From Planctomycetota bacterium (GTDB lineage Bacteria > Planctomycetota > UBA1135 > GCA-002686595), in the NCBI GenBank assembly GCA_016712565.1, contig JADJQU010000003.1, positions 248,001-312,000 on the forward strand: a stretch of 64,000 nucleotides of DNA, read 5' to 3'. The position numbers were made by a program, and so were the translations under genes. The notes under the pieces are model-generated. The model ran no database searches. It worked only from the letters and a program-made list of their open reading frames with translations, and was not told the DNA's origin. Below are positions 26,422 through 35,261 of this stretch, in pieces. Positions within the stretch are counted from its first letter, which is position 1. Every line of letters begins with the position of its first letter.

Positions 26422-27266
26422 CCCGCGCCCTGCGGCCGCAGGGCGCGGTGCACGGCCAGCACACCGTCGAGGATCGCGGCGAATTCCTCGAGTCTGACCA
26501 TGTTCGGTCCGTCCGAGGGCGCCCGATCGGGATCGGGATGGACCTCGAAGAACAGGCCGTCCACCTCGCCGGTGGCCACGGCCGCGCGCGCCAGCGCGGG
26601 GACCTTGGTCCGGTCGCCGCCGGTGGACGTGCCCAGGGCACCGGGTTCCTGGACGGAGTGGGTGGCGTCGAAAATCACGGGGTGGCCGGTCTTCCCCAAA
26701 TGGGCGAAAGAATTCATGTCCACCACGAGGCGGCCGTAGCCGAAGCTCGCGCCCCGCTCGGTGACGAACAGGTTCCGGTTGCCCGCCGCCTCGCACTTCG
26801 CGGTCGCGTTGCCCATGTCCCAGGGTGCCAGGAACTGCCCTTTCTTGATGTTGACCGCCCGGCCGGTCTCCGCGGCGGCGATCAGCAGGTCCGTCTGACG
26901 GCACAGGAAGGCCGGTATTTGCAGCACGTCGACGACCTCCGCGGCGGCGGCGCACTGTTCGGCCGTGTGGACGTCGGTGACCACCGGCACCTTCCAGCGT
27001 TGCTTGACCTCGGAGAGCAGGGCCAGGCCGCGCTCCAGGCCCGGGCCGCGCACGCCCCGGGTGCTGGAGCGGTTGGCCTTGTCGAAGCTCGACTTGAACA
27101 CCAGGGGCACGCCCCGGGCGGCGGCGATCTCCACCAATTCGCCCGCGATGCGATGCACCAAGTCCGGAGCCTCGAGCACGCAGGGGCCGGCGAACAAGAA
27201 GAGCTTCCCAGCGCCCAAGGGGCGGCCGGCGACCATCGTGGAGGGGCGGGGGGCCTGCTGGGTCAT
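26418..27266 (-). CDS. kdsA: 3-deoxy-D-manno-octulosonate 8-phosphate synthase
   Basis: 282 aa. Condenses phosphoenolpyruvate with arabinose 5-phosphate in Kdo synthesis for lipid A core. Diagnostic stretches: FAGPCVLEAPD, FKSSFDKANRSS, VTDVHTAEQ, VDVLQIPAFLCRQTDLL, VNIKKGQFLAPWDM, NLFVTERGASFGYGRLVVDM and DATHSVQEPG. The conserved CVLE Cys and the residues after NIKKGQ suggest a metal-type enzyme, but this needs alignment. The presence of kdsA argues for a Gram-negative envelope with LPS. It lies in a minus-strand operon: lipid kinase, kdsA (15 bp gap), Ser/Thr kinase (4-nt overlap). Confidence 0.97.
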   Translation of the reverse strand: MTQQAPRPSTMVAGRPLGAGKLFLFAGPCVLEAPDLVHRIAGELVEIAAARGVPLVFKSSFDKANRSSTRGVRGPGLERGLALLSEVKQRWKVPVVTDVHTAEQCAAAAEVVDVLQIPAFLCRQTDLLIAAAETGRAVNIKKGQFLAPWDMGNATAKCEAAGNRNLFVTERGASFGYGRLVVDMNSFAHLGKTGHPVIFDATHSVQEPGALGTSTGGDRTKVPALARAAVATGEVDGLFFEVHPDPDRAPSDGPNMVRLEEFAAILDGVLAVHRALRPQGAG

Positions 27267-27281
27267 CGTCGACCCATCCTA

Positions 27282-28238
27282 TCAGCCCGCACCGGCGGGC
27301 CGACGGCCGGCGCGCGTCCCTTCCGGATGCGGGGGCACGAGCACCCGGAACGTCGGGCCGCTGACTTCGATGGCGAGCGGCAAGGCGCCGCGCAGGTCGC
27401 CGTCGATCTGCACGGCGGGCGGAGGCGTCGCGGTGGGGCCGACGGCGCGGATCGCGGCCTTCCTCGCCTGGCGCAGGACGATTCCCGGCCCGGGGACGCG
27501 GCCCGTCAGGAGTCGCAATCCATGCAGGGCCAGGTGCCGGCGCGCCGCGCGCTCGAACAGGTAGAACTCCCAGAGTCCGTCGCCCAGCACGCGCTGCGGC
27601 GAGAGGCGGAACACGCCGCCGAAGTGGATCACGTTGCTCGCCAGGACCCAGCCGAACGTGCCCGGGATCCGCTCGCCGTCGAGCTCCACCTCCAACTGGG
27701 GCTCCCGGTATCGCCCCAGGGCCGCGAGCCCGGCGCCGAGGTAGGTCCACTTGCTGATCGGGCCGCGGCGCCGCTGCTCCACCTGGCGCACGGCTTCGGC
27801 GTCGAAGCCCACGCCCACGGCGAGGAAGGAAAGCTCGCCGTTGACCAGGGCCGTGTCGAGCGGCGTGGTTCGCCCGCCGAGGATCGTGGCCGCCGCCCGC
27901 CGGGGATCCAGGGAGAGCCCCAGGTCCAGGGCCAACACGTTGGCCGTGCCCAGGGGCAGGATGCCGAGGGGCACGCGCGGGTCGCGGTGGCCGCGCAGCA
28001 CCTCGTTCAATGTGCCGTCGCCGCCCACGGACACCAGCACGTCCGCGGAGCACTGGGCGGCGAAGCGTTGGGCCTCGCCGCGGGCCCGCGTCAGCCGCAA
28101 TTCGACGGACGTGCCCGCGGACTCCAGCTCGCGGGCGAGGCTCTGGGCCAGGGCCTCGCCCCGGCCCGCGCCCGCGATGGGGTTGGCGATCACCAAGGCG
28201 CGGCCCGGCGGCGGGGGGGGAGACGGCGGTTCGGCCAT
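27282..28238 (-). CDS. Diacylglycerol/lipid kinase (DagK/YegS family)
   Basis: 318 aa. The N-terminal catalytic domain has IANPIAGAGRG, the ATP site SVGGDGTLNEVLRG and PLGTANVLA; the C-terminal beta-sandwich ends VQIDGDLRGALPLAIEV. These are the marks of the DAGK_cat family, which phosphorylates diacylglycerol, undecaprenol or sphingoid bases. The substrate cannot be read from the sequence; in front of kdsA, a role in envelope lipid metabolism is plausible. ATG at 28238 is chosen as the nearest start before the domain, though it begins with a Pro-rich stretch. Confidence 0.9.
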   Translation of the reverse strand: MAEPPSPPPPPGRALVIANPIAGAGRGEALAQSLARELESAGTSVELRLTRARGEAQRFAAQCSADVLVSVGGDGTLNEVLRGHRDPRVPLGILPLGTANVLALDLGLSLDPRRAAATILGGRTTPLDTALVNGELSFLAVGVGFDAEAVRQVEQRRRGPISKWTYLGAGLAALGRYREPQLEVELDGERIPGTFGWVLASNVIHFGGVFRLSPQRVLGDGLWEFYLFERAARRHLALHGLRLLTGRVPGPGIVLRQARKAAIRAVGPTATPPPAVQIDGDLRGALPLAIEVSGPTFRVLVPPHPEGTRAGRRPAGAG

Positions 28239-28343
28239 GGGCTGGGCGGATCCTACGTCGCCGAGGAGGGAGTGTCCCGGGCGGGACTTTCCCGCGCGGG
28301 CCCGGACGCGCGGGCGCCACCCCTCTGGCTTAGGATCTCCCCA

Positions 28344-29279
28344 ATGGAGCCCATGGGGCGCGAGGGGCCGTGGTTGGTCACGGGCGCGGGGGGATTTCTC
28401 GGCGTGCACGTGGCCCATCGGGCCCTGCAGGCCCTGCCGCGGGGAGGCCGCCTCGTTTGCCAGGTGCACGGCGCGACCGCCGCCGCGAGGACTCTGGCTC
28501 GCGAGCTCCTGCCCGCGAAGGGAACCATGGCGGTCGCGGACCTCGCCGATCCCGCCCAGCGCGCGGGCCTCCTCGACGACCTGGCGCCCGGCACGGTGAT
28601 CCACGCGGCGGCCCTCTCGCGCATCGCCGATTGCGAGAGCGATCCAGGCCGCGCCCAGGAGGTCAACGCCGCGGCCTCCGAGGCGATCGCCCGCTGGTGC
28701 GCCGCGCGCGGAGCGCGGCTCGTGCACGTGTCCACCGATCTCGTGTTCGGCGCGCGAGAGGCGCCGCCGGGAGGCTTCACCGAGGAGCACGAGCCCGGCC
28801 CGCTCTCGGTCTACGGCCGCACCAAGCTCGCGGCGGAAGCCGCGGTGGCCGCCGCTCACCCGTCGGCCGCGATCGTGCGCCTGCCGCTGCTCCTCGGCCC
28901 GTCCCACGGGCGCGGGCTCGGAGCCTCCGACAGCGTGCTCCTGGCCCACGGACGCGGCGAGGTCCCGCGGCTGTTCGTGGACGAGTGGCGCACGCCCCTG
29001 GACGTGCGTTCCGCGGCCGAGGCGCTGGTGGAGCTTGCACGGCGGGAGTTCGCCGGCCGGTTGCACGTCGCCGGGCCCGAGCGACTTTCGCGCCACGAAA
29101 TCGGACTGCGCGCGCTGCGCGGCCAGGGTCTGCGCGCCGACCAGGCCCGCGCCGCCCTGGCGGCGAGCTCCCGGGGAGAGTCGGCCCGGCTGCGGCCCGC
29201 GGACGTGTCGCTCGATGCCGCGCGCGCCCGGGCCCTGCTGCGCACGCTGCTCGTGGGCCTCCCGGACGGCGCGGGCTAG
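28344..29279 (+). CDS. NAD(P)-dependent sugar-nucleotide reductase (RmlD/SDR family)
   Basis: 311 aa. Rossmann fold at the start (VTGAGGFLGVHV), HAAALSRI, catalytic Ser/Thr in VHVSTDLVF and YxxxK as VYGRTKLAAE. The order matches extended SDRs of the dTDP-4-dehydrorhamnose reductase (RmlD) type. No other rhamnose gene is present, so the exact substrate is open. It is transcribed divergently from the lipid kinase (105 bp apart) and lies 72 bp upstream of valS. Confidence 0.85.
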   Translation: MEPMGREGPWLVTGAGGFLGVHVAHRALQALPRGGRLVCQVHGATAAARTLARELLPAKGTMAVADLADPAQRAGLLDDLAPGTVIHAAALSRIADCESDPGRAQEVNAAASEAIARWCAARGARLVHVSTDLVFGAREAPPGGFTEEHEPGPLSVYGRTKLAAEAAVAAAHPSAAIVRLPLLLGPSHGRGLGASDSVLLAHGRGEVPRLFVDEWRTPLDVRSAAEALVELARREFAGRLHVAGPERLSRHEIGLRALRGQGLRADQARAALAASSRGESARLRPADVSLDAARARALLRTLLVGLPDGAG

Positions 29280-29351
29280 GTGCGCCCGCCCGGCGCCGGG
29301 TAGCGACGGCTGCCGCGAGCCCGTACCCTGTGCGGCCCCCAAGGGAGCCCC

Positions 29352-32060
29352 ATGGAACTCGGTAAATCCTTCGAACCCAAAGCGCACGAAGCCGCGATCT
29401 ACGCGGCCTGGGAGCAAAGCGGCGGCTTCTCCCCCCGGCCCCCCGGCCCGGACTCACGCGGGCCCTTCTCGATCATGATCCCGCCGCCCAACGTGACGGG
29501 CGTGCTGCACATGGGGCACGCGCTCAACAACACGCTGCAGGACATCGTGATCCGCCACCGGCGCATGCAGGGCTACGAGGCCCTGTGGCTGCCCGGGACC
29601 GACCACGCGGGCATCGCCACCCAGGCGGTGGTCGAAAAGAAGCTCCTGAAAGAGCAGAACCAGAAGCGCGAGGCCCTGGGCCGCGAGGCCTTCGTGGCCG
29701 AGGTCTGGAAGTGGAAGGAGGAGCACGGATCGGCGATCCTGGAGCAACTGCGCCGCCTGGGGTCCTCCTGCGACTGGTCGCGCACGCGCTTCACCTTGGA
29801 GGAGGGCATGTCGCGCGCCGTGCGCGAGTCCTTCGTGCGCCTGTGGGAGAAGGGCCTCGTGTACCGCGGCGCCCGGCTCGTCAATTGGGATTGCGTGCTC
29901 GAAACCGCCGTCTCCGACGACGAGATCGAGATGGTGACGCGCAAGGACAAGCTCTACTTCCTGCGCTATCCCGTGGAGGGCCAGGGGGAGCGCACGGTGA
30001 GCGTGGCCACCACGCGGCCCGAGACCATGGTGGGGGACACCGGCGTCGCCGTGCACCCCGAGGACGAGCGCTACCGCGATCTGGTGGGCAAGTTCCTGGT
30101 GCTGCCGCTGATCGGCCGCCGCATTCCGGTGGTGGCCGATGAAACCGTGGATCCCCAGTTCGGCACGGGGGCCGTCAAGATCACCCCGGGGCACGACCCC
30201 GCGGACTACGAGCGCGGCCAGCGCTTCCGCCTGCCGATCCTCAGCGTGCTCACGAAGGACGGCAAGCTGAATGCCGAGGGTGGAGCCTTCGCCGGCCTCT
30301 CGCGCGAGAAGGCACGCACCGCGATCGTGGCGGCCCTGGAGGAACAGGGGCTCTTGGCCAAGGTCGAGGACCTGGAGCACAACGTGCCGCTCTCCGACCG
30401 TTCCAAGAGCGTCATCGAGCCGATCGTCTCCGAGCAGTGGTTCGTCAAGATGGCGCCCCTGGCGGGGCCCGCCATCGCGGCCGTGAAGAGCGGCGAACTG
30501 CGCTTCGTGCCCGAGCGCTGGACCAAGGTCTATCTGGACTGGCTCATCAACGTCCGCGACTGGTGCATCTCGCGCCAGCTCTGGTGGGGCCACCGCATCC
30601 CGGTCTGGTACGACGCCGACGACGTGCCCTTTGCCTCGCGCACGGACCTCGCGATCGGTTCGCCGCACCCCAGGACGGGCAAGCCCATCGTGCGCCAGGA
30701 CGAGGACGTGCTCGACACCTGGGCCTCCTCCTACCTGTGGCCCTTCGCCACCCTGGGCTGGCCCGATGCCACCGAGGATCTGGCGCGTTTCTATCCGACC
30801 CAATTCCTCTCCACGGCCCGCGACATCATCTACCTGTGGGTGGCGCGCATGGTCATGGCGGGCTACGAGTTCGTGGATCCCACGACGGCCAGGCCGGCCA
30901 CCAAGGGCGACAGTTGCGACCGGCGACTGCCCTTCACCGTCGTCAACATCCACGCCACGGTGCTCGATGCCCAAGGACGGCGCATGTCGAAGTCCCTGGG
31001 CAACGGCATCGACCCGATCGAGATGATCGACAAGTACGGCGCGGACGCCGTGCGGCTGTCGCTGGTGCTGCTCACCAACGAGGGCCAGGACGTCAAGCTC
31101 TCCCCCGACCGCTTCGACCAGGGCTACCGCTTCGGCAACAAGGTCTGGAACGCCACGCGCTTCGTGTTGGCGAACCTCGAGGGCGCGAGCCTCGACTCGT
31201 CCCGCGATCCGGCGCGCTACCAGGCCCTGGAGGACCAGTGGATCGTGGCGCGGCGCAATGCCGTGCTTTCCAGCGTGACCCGGGCCCTGGAGGACTACCG
31301 CTTCAACGATGCGGCCACGGAACTCTACGCCTTCGTCTGGAACGACTTCTGCGACTGGTATCTGGAACTGGCCAAGGGCCGCTTCACGGCCGGGGCCGAC
31401 GGCGCGGCGGCCACGGCTCGCGGCGTGCTCGCCAGCGTGCTCTCGGACACGCTGCAGATGCTGCACCCGTTCATGCCCTACCTGACGGAAGTGCTGTGGG
31501 GGGCCCTGCACTCGAAGCTCTCGCGCACGGCGCCGCTCTTGATGAACTCGCGCTGGCCGGTGTGCTTCGCGGGCGCGAACCAGGGCCCGTGGACGGAAGC
31601 GATGGAGACCATCCAGTCCGTGGTGCGGGCGGTGCGCAACGTGCGGGCGCTTACCATGCTGGCCGAGAAGGCACCGCTTTCGGCCACCGTGGTCGCCAAG
31701 CGGCCCGCCGATCGCGAGCTGCTGCAGCGCCACCAGGCCACCTGCAAGACCATCGCCTACCTCTCCCAGGTGGAGGTGGTCGAGACCGCCACACGCCCGC
31801 CCGCGTCGGCGGTGGCCGTGGCGGGAGCCATCGAGGTGATCGTGCCCCTGTCGGCCGACGTGGACCTGACCAAGCTGCGCGAAGTGCTCCTGCGCCGGCT
31901 CGCCAAGGGCCAGGCGGGAGTGGAGGCCCTGGACAAGAAGCTCGCCAACCAGGCCTTCGTGGCCAAGGCCGATCCCGCCGTGGTCGCCGCCGAGCGCGCG
32001 CGGCGCGAGGAACTGGTGCTCGAAAACGAGCTGATCGCGCGCAACCTGGCCGGGATGTGA
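29352..32060 (+). CDS. valS: Valyl-tRNA synthetase
   Basis: 902 aa, normal for bacterial ValRS. Class I signatures: HIGH as HMGH in PPPNVTGVLHMGHALN (about residue 52) and KMSKS as MSKSLGNGIDP (about 544). The editing domain is visible (TRPETMVGDTGVAVHP, VKITPGHDPADYE), as are WCISRQLWWGHRIPVWY and the C-terminal tRNA-binding coiled coil (ERARREELVLENELI). A likely Shine-Dalgarno AGGGAG lies about 6 nt before the ATG. The gene is intact, in contrast to several neighbours. Confidence 0.97.
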   Translation: MELGKSFEPKAHEAAIYAAWEQSGGFSPRPPGPDSRGPFSIMIPPPNVTGVLHMGHALNNTLQDIVIRHRRMQGYEALWLPGTDHAGIATQAVVEKKLLKEQNQKREALGREAFVAEVWKWKEEHGSAILEQLRRLGSSCDWSRTRFTLEEGMSRAVRESFVRLWEKGLVYRGARLVNWDCVLETAVSDDEIEMVTRKDKLYFLRYPVEGQGERTVSVATTRPETMVGDTGVAVHPEDERYRDLVGKFLVLPLIGRRIPVVADETVDPQFGTGAVKITPGHDPADYERGQRFRLPILSVLTKDGKLNAEGGAFAGLSREKARTAIVAALEEQGLLAKVEDLEHNVPLSDRSKSVIEPIVSEQWFVKMAPLAGPAIAAVKSGELRFVPERWTKVYLDWLINVRDWCISRQLWWGHRIPVWYDADDVPFASRTDLAIGSPHPRTGKPIVRQDEDVLDTWASSYLWPFATLGWPDATEDLARFYPTQFLSTARDIIYLWVARMVMAGYEFVDPTTARPATKGDSCDRRLPFTVVNIHATVLDAQGRRMSKSLGNGIDPIEMIDKYGADAVRLSLVLLTNEGQDVKLSPDRFDQGYRFGNKVWNATRFVLANLEGASLDSSRDPARYQALEDQWIVARRNAVLSSVTRALEDYRFNDAATELYAFVWNDFCDWYLELAKGRFTAGADGAAATARGVLASVLSDTLQMLHPFMPYLTEVLWGALHSKLSRTAPLLMNSRWPVCFAGANQGPWTEAMETIQSVVRAVRNVRALTMLAEKAPLSATVVAKRPADRELLQRHQATCKTIAYLSQVEVVETATRPPASAVAVAGAIEVIVPLSADVDLTKLREVLLRRLAKGQAGVEALDKKLANQAFVAKADPAVVAAERARREELVLENELIARNLAGM

Positions 32061-32067
32061 GGCTTGG

Positions 32068-32119
32068 GCGCCCCCGGGCCTCCCCCGGCCTCTCCGCCTC
32101 TCCGGGGGGGGCCGGGCGC
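32068..32119. terminator. GC-rich hairpin between convergent genes
   Basis: Imperfect long stem centred on CCCCCGG ... CCGGGGG with outer GGCGCC pairing, directly after valS and before the 3' end of the minus-strand SUMF1 gene. Its position suggests a bidirectional terminator, although no U-tract is present on either side. Confidence 0.45.
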
Positions 32120-32163
32120 CGTCCGGACCCGGCTGATTCAACCTCCGGCGGCCCGCGGCGCGG

Positions 32164-33900
32164 CTACTTGCGCCACTCCGCGGTCACGCTGCCCGGCGCG
32201 AAGGCCAGCGGGATGTGGAACCCCAGGCCCTTGTTGGACACCTTGACCCAGGAGTTCACCTGGAGCTTGACCGAGCACACCTCGACCTGGTGGTTCACGC
32301 CGTTCTTGGGGAAGTTCTGCCGGGTCTCCGCCACTTCGACCGAGGTCTTGGTGGGCGTGACGAATTCGGCGCGCTCGATCGGCACCCAACCGACGACCTT
32401 CATGGCCTCGTCGTAGAACAGGAGGGCGCGCTTGTCGGGCTCGAAGCCCTCGGGATAGAGCACCGGACGGACGTCGTCCTTCTTGGGCTTTGCCTTGTCC
32501 TTCTCCGCGGGCTTGGGCGGATCCTGGAGGGCCATGCCCTGCTTCCCGTTGGCCGGCGCCGCGGCCTCGATCGCGCCGAAAATCGTCTCGTGGGGCTTCA
32601 GCGGCCCGGCACCGCGCAGGGCCACGGCGTAGCTGCCCGCGGGGAGCGCCGGGGAGAGCATGGCCTTGCTGGCGGAGATCACGCCCAGATGCACCGGGCC
32701 CTTTTCCAGGGAGTGCTGCTCCATCTGGCCCAGGGAGGTGAAGTCCAATTCGACCGCCGGAACGAACAGCACGTAGTCGTAGCCCAGGGTCACGGCGTAG
32801 GCCGGGACCGGGGCCTTGCCGGGCGCGGAGCGCCACAGATCGGCGGCCACGCACTTCTTGGCGTCGTACTTGACCTCGGCGGGGAACTTGTCGAGTCCGT
32901 CGCGCATGACGCAGTTGGCCATGTCGACGCCCGGCTGGACGCTGGCGGCCACGCGCAGGCCCATGGCCTCCGCGGACTGGCTCGGGTCCGTGGGGCGGCG
33001 CGTGGACAGACGCGCGGCCGAGGGCTCGGTGGCGTAGGAGCCGCTGACCACCACGCGGCGGGAGGCGTTCCATTCCACCAGGGCCTCGACGGTCTCCTTG
33101 CCGCGCTTGTAGCGGATGACCTTGAAGCCCGGGTACTCGACGAAGGGACTGGAGGTCCACTCCCAGACGTTGCCCGAGAGGTCGTGGACTCCCTGCTCGG
33201 TCTTGCCGTTGGGGTAGCTGCCCACGGGCTTGGCGCCCTTGAGGCCCTGACCGCCGTTGGCGCACAGGGTCGGGTCCCACTTGTCACCCCAGGGGTAGGT
33301 GTTCTTCGTGTCGCCGCGGCCCGCGCGCTGGAACTCGAACTCCGTCTGCAGGCGCACGCCCGCCCAGCGGGCGTAGGACTCCGCCTCGCGGTAATCGACG
33401 TAGCCCACCGGCGCGGTCTCCTGGCCGGCGGGAATCTCCCACTGGGCTTCACGCCAGTGGTCGTTCCACCATTGAACCTGATCGAAGGGGTCCAGCTTGG
33501 GGCCGGCTTGCCGGCATCGCGGGCGGCCTTTGCGCTTGGCGCCCAGCTCCGCCGCGTGGGCGATCGCCGCGGCGTCGATGGCCTTGATGCCCCAGCCGTC
33601 CGGCGGTTTGGCGCCGGTGGCCTTCACGTACTCGGCATACTGCTCGTTCGTGACCTCGGTGACCCCCAGGTAGAAGGACTCCACCTGCATTTGGAACTGG
33701 GGCGTCTCGTTGGCCATGCGCTTGAAGCGCGCATCGTTGTCCTCGGAGACCTTCTCCAGCAGGGCCCGGTCCGTGCCGATCCAGGTCGTGCCGCCGGGGA
33801 TCAGCACCATCCCGGGGGGCGGGGTGGGCTTGGGTGCCTGGGAGGGCACCAGGAAGGGCAGGGCCACGAGCAGCGGGTGAATCAGCGCCAGTCGGTTCAT
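32164..33900 (-). CDS. Secreted SUMF1/EgtB-fold protein without formylglycine-generating cysteines
   Basis: 578 aa with a short signal peptide (LLVALPFLVPSQA). Residues about 28-310 show the SUMF1 fold: GMVLIPGGTTWIGTD, FYLGVTEVTNEQYAEYVKAT, PVGYVDYREAESYARWAGVRLQTEFEFQRAGRG, YPWGD, VGSYPNG and DLSGNVWEWTSS, then the closing MGLRVAAS, where true formylglycine-generating enzymes and relatives read FRCA. No CxxxxC active pair is seen, so the domain is probably structural or ligand-binding. The last ~230 residues form an extra domain with a Lys/Pro-rich linker (KPAEKDKAKPKKD) and a terminal beta-rich part. Such SUMF1 proteins are common in planctomycetes. Exact function unknown. Confidence 0.85.
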   Translation of the reverse strand: MNRLALIHPLLVALPFLVPSQAPKPTPPPGMVLIPGGTTWIGTDRALLEKVSEDNDARFKRMANETPQFQMQVESFYLGVTEVTNEQYAEYVKATGAKPPDGWGIKAIDAAAIAHAAELGAKRKGRPRCRQAGPKLDPFDQVQWWNDHWREAQWEIPAGQETAPVGYVDYREAESYARWAGVRLQTEFEFQRAGRGDTKNTYPWGDKWDPTLCANGGQGLKGAKPVGSYPNGKTEQGVHDLSGNVWEWTSSPFVEYPGFKVIRYKRGKETVEALVEWNASRRVVVSGSYATEPSAARLSTRRPTDPSQSAEAMGLRVAASVQPGVDMANCVMRDGLDKFPAEVKYDAKKCVAADLWRSAPGKAPVPAYAVTLGYDYVLFVPAVELDFTSLGQMEQHSLEKGPVHLGVISASKAMLSPALPAGSYAVALRGAGPLKPHETIFGAIEAAAPANGKQGMALQDPPKPAEKDKAKPKKDDVRPVLYPEGFEPDKRALLFYDEAMKVVGWVPIERAEFVTPTKTSVEVAETRQNFPKNGVNHQVEVCSVKLQVNSWVKVSNKGLGFHIPLAFAPGSVTAEWRK

Positions 33901-34213
33901 GGATGTTCGAGTGCGTCTTGACGTCGCGTCCGGGACTCCCGGGAGCCGTGCCGCAGGCGGCCCGATCGCAGTGGGACCGCCCGCCGTGTAGCAGGGAAGG
34001 AGGAGACGGTAACTCGACGGGGCGAGGACCGGAAGGGCCGCGGCTGATGCCCCGCGGGGGCCCTGGGGGGGATTCCTGGCACGCCGGGCGCGGCGGGAAG
34101 CGCAGGGACCTCTGGGGCGCGCCCCGGCGCGGCGGAGAGACCCCGGCGGCGGCCAGGAACGGGGGCTGGGGCTCCCTTTCCGCTCGCCGGTCTGCGATCC
34201 TGCACGCTTCCCG
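33901..34213. other. Divergent intergenic region, 313 bp
   Basis: Separates the minus-strand SUMF1 gene from the plus-strand pseudouridine synthase gene, so it should hold two promoters. It is GC-rich throughout; I see no repeat, RNA gene or convincing promoter element. Confidence 0.5.
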
Positions 34214-35197
34214 ATGGCGCTCCCCGCAGATTCCAGGCACCCGACCGAGCAGCTCCTGGTCGGGGCTGACCAGTCCGGGATGCGCCTGGACCGGTTCCTC
34301 ACGGCGGCCCTGCCGGGATCCTCGCGCACGCGCATCCAGGACTGGATCGCCCGGGGGCTCGTGACCGTGGACGGCGTCCCCGCGGGGAAGTCGGGGACCT
34401 CGGTGGCCGAGGGAGCACGGATCGAGGTCACCGTGCCCGAAGCCGCCGCCCAGCGAGTCGAGGATGCCGCGGGCCTGTGCCTTTCCCGGATCTTCGTCGA
34501 CGAGCACCTGATCGTGGTGGACAAGCCCGCCGGCATGCTGGCGCACCCCACGTCGACCCTGCGCGGCCGCACGGTCAGCGAACTGGCCCGCCTCGAGTTC
34601 GGCGAGCTGCCGAGCCTCCAGGGACGCGACCGCCCCGGCATCGTGCACCGCCTGGACGCCGGCACCAGCGGCCTGATGGTGCTCGCCCGCAGCGAGCCGG
34701 CCTTCGCGGGCCTGCAGCGTCAGTTCCGCGCCCGCGCCGTGGACAAGCGCTACACCGCCATCGTGCACAACGAGCCGCGCTTCGACTCCGATTGGATCGA
34801 GGCGGCCCTGGACCGCAATCCCAAGGCGCCGCAAAAGCGCATGGTCGTGGCCGACGGCGAGGGCCGTGCCTCCTCGACCTTCTACGAGGTGCGCGAACGC
34901 CTGCGCGGCTTCGCGCTCCTGGAATGCCGTCCGAAGACCGGGCGCACCCACCAGATCCGCGTGCACCTGGCGCACATCGATCTGCCGATCGTCGGCGACC
35001 GCCAGTACAAGCACCACGGGCCCCTGCGGGTGCCCCTGTCGAAGTCGGCGCCGGAGCTTTCGCGTCAGGCGCTGCACGCCTCGAGCCTGGCCTTCGAGCA
35101 CCCGCTGACCGGCGAGCCCCTGAGCTTCACGTCCCCGCTTCCCGAGGATCTGGCCCGCCTGCTCGCCTGGCTGCGCCAACACCACGGCCGGCCCTAG
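34214..35197 (+). CDS. RluA-family 23S rRNA/tRNA pseudouridine synthase
   Basis: 327 aa. N-terminal S4 RNA-binding domain (MRLDRFLTAALPGSSRTRIQ), then the catalytic domain: FVDEHLIVVDKPAGMLAHPT, the active-site Asp in GIVHRLDAGTSGLMVLA, YTAIVH, CRPKTGRTHQIRVHLAHIDLPIVGD and RQALHASSLAFEHPLTGE. It is closest in layout to RluD (23S U1911/1915/1917), but specificity within RluA/RluC/RluD is not certain from motifs alone. It is convergent with the next gene; a small stem (35196-35201/35217-35222) lies between. Confidence 0.92.
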   Translation: MALPADSRHPTEQLLVGADQSGMRLDRFLTAALPGSSRTRIQDWIARGLVTVDGVPAGKSGTSVAEGARIEVTVPEAAAQRVEDAAGLCLSRIFVDEHLIVVDKPAGMLAHPTSTLRGRTVSELARLEFGELPSLQGRDRPGIVHRLDAGTSGLMVLARSEPAFAGLQRQFRARAVDKRYTAIVHNEPRFDSDWIEAALDRNPKAPQKRMVVADGEGRASSTFYEVRERLRGFALLECRPKTGRTHQIRVHLAHIDLPIVGDRQYKHHGPLRVPLSKSAPELSRQALHASSLAFEHPLTGEPLSFTSPLPEDLARLLAWLRQHHGRP

Positions 35198-35261
35198 CCC
35201 GAGCCCGCGGCCGGCCCGGGCTTCGATCACCGGCGCGGGAGTCCCGCTCCGCCGGCTGGAC

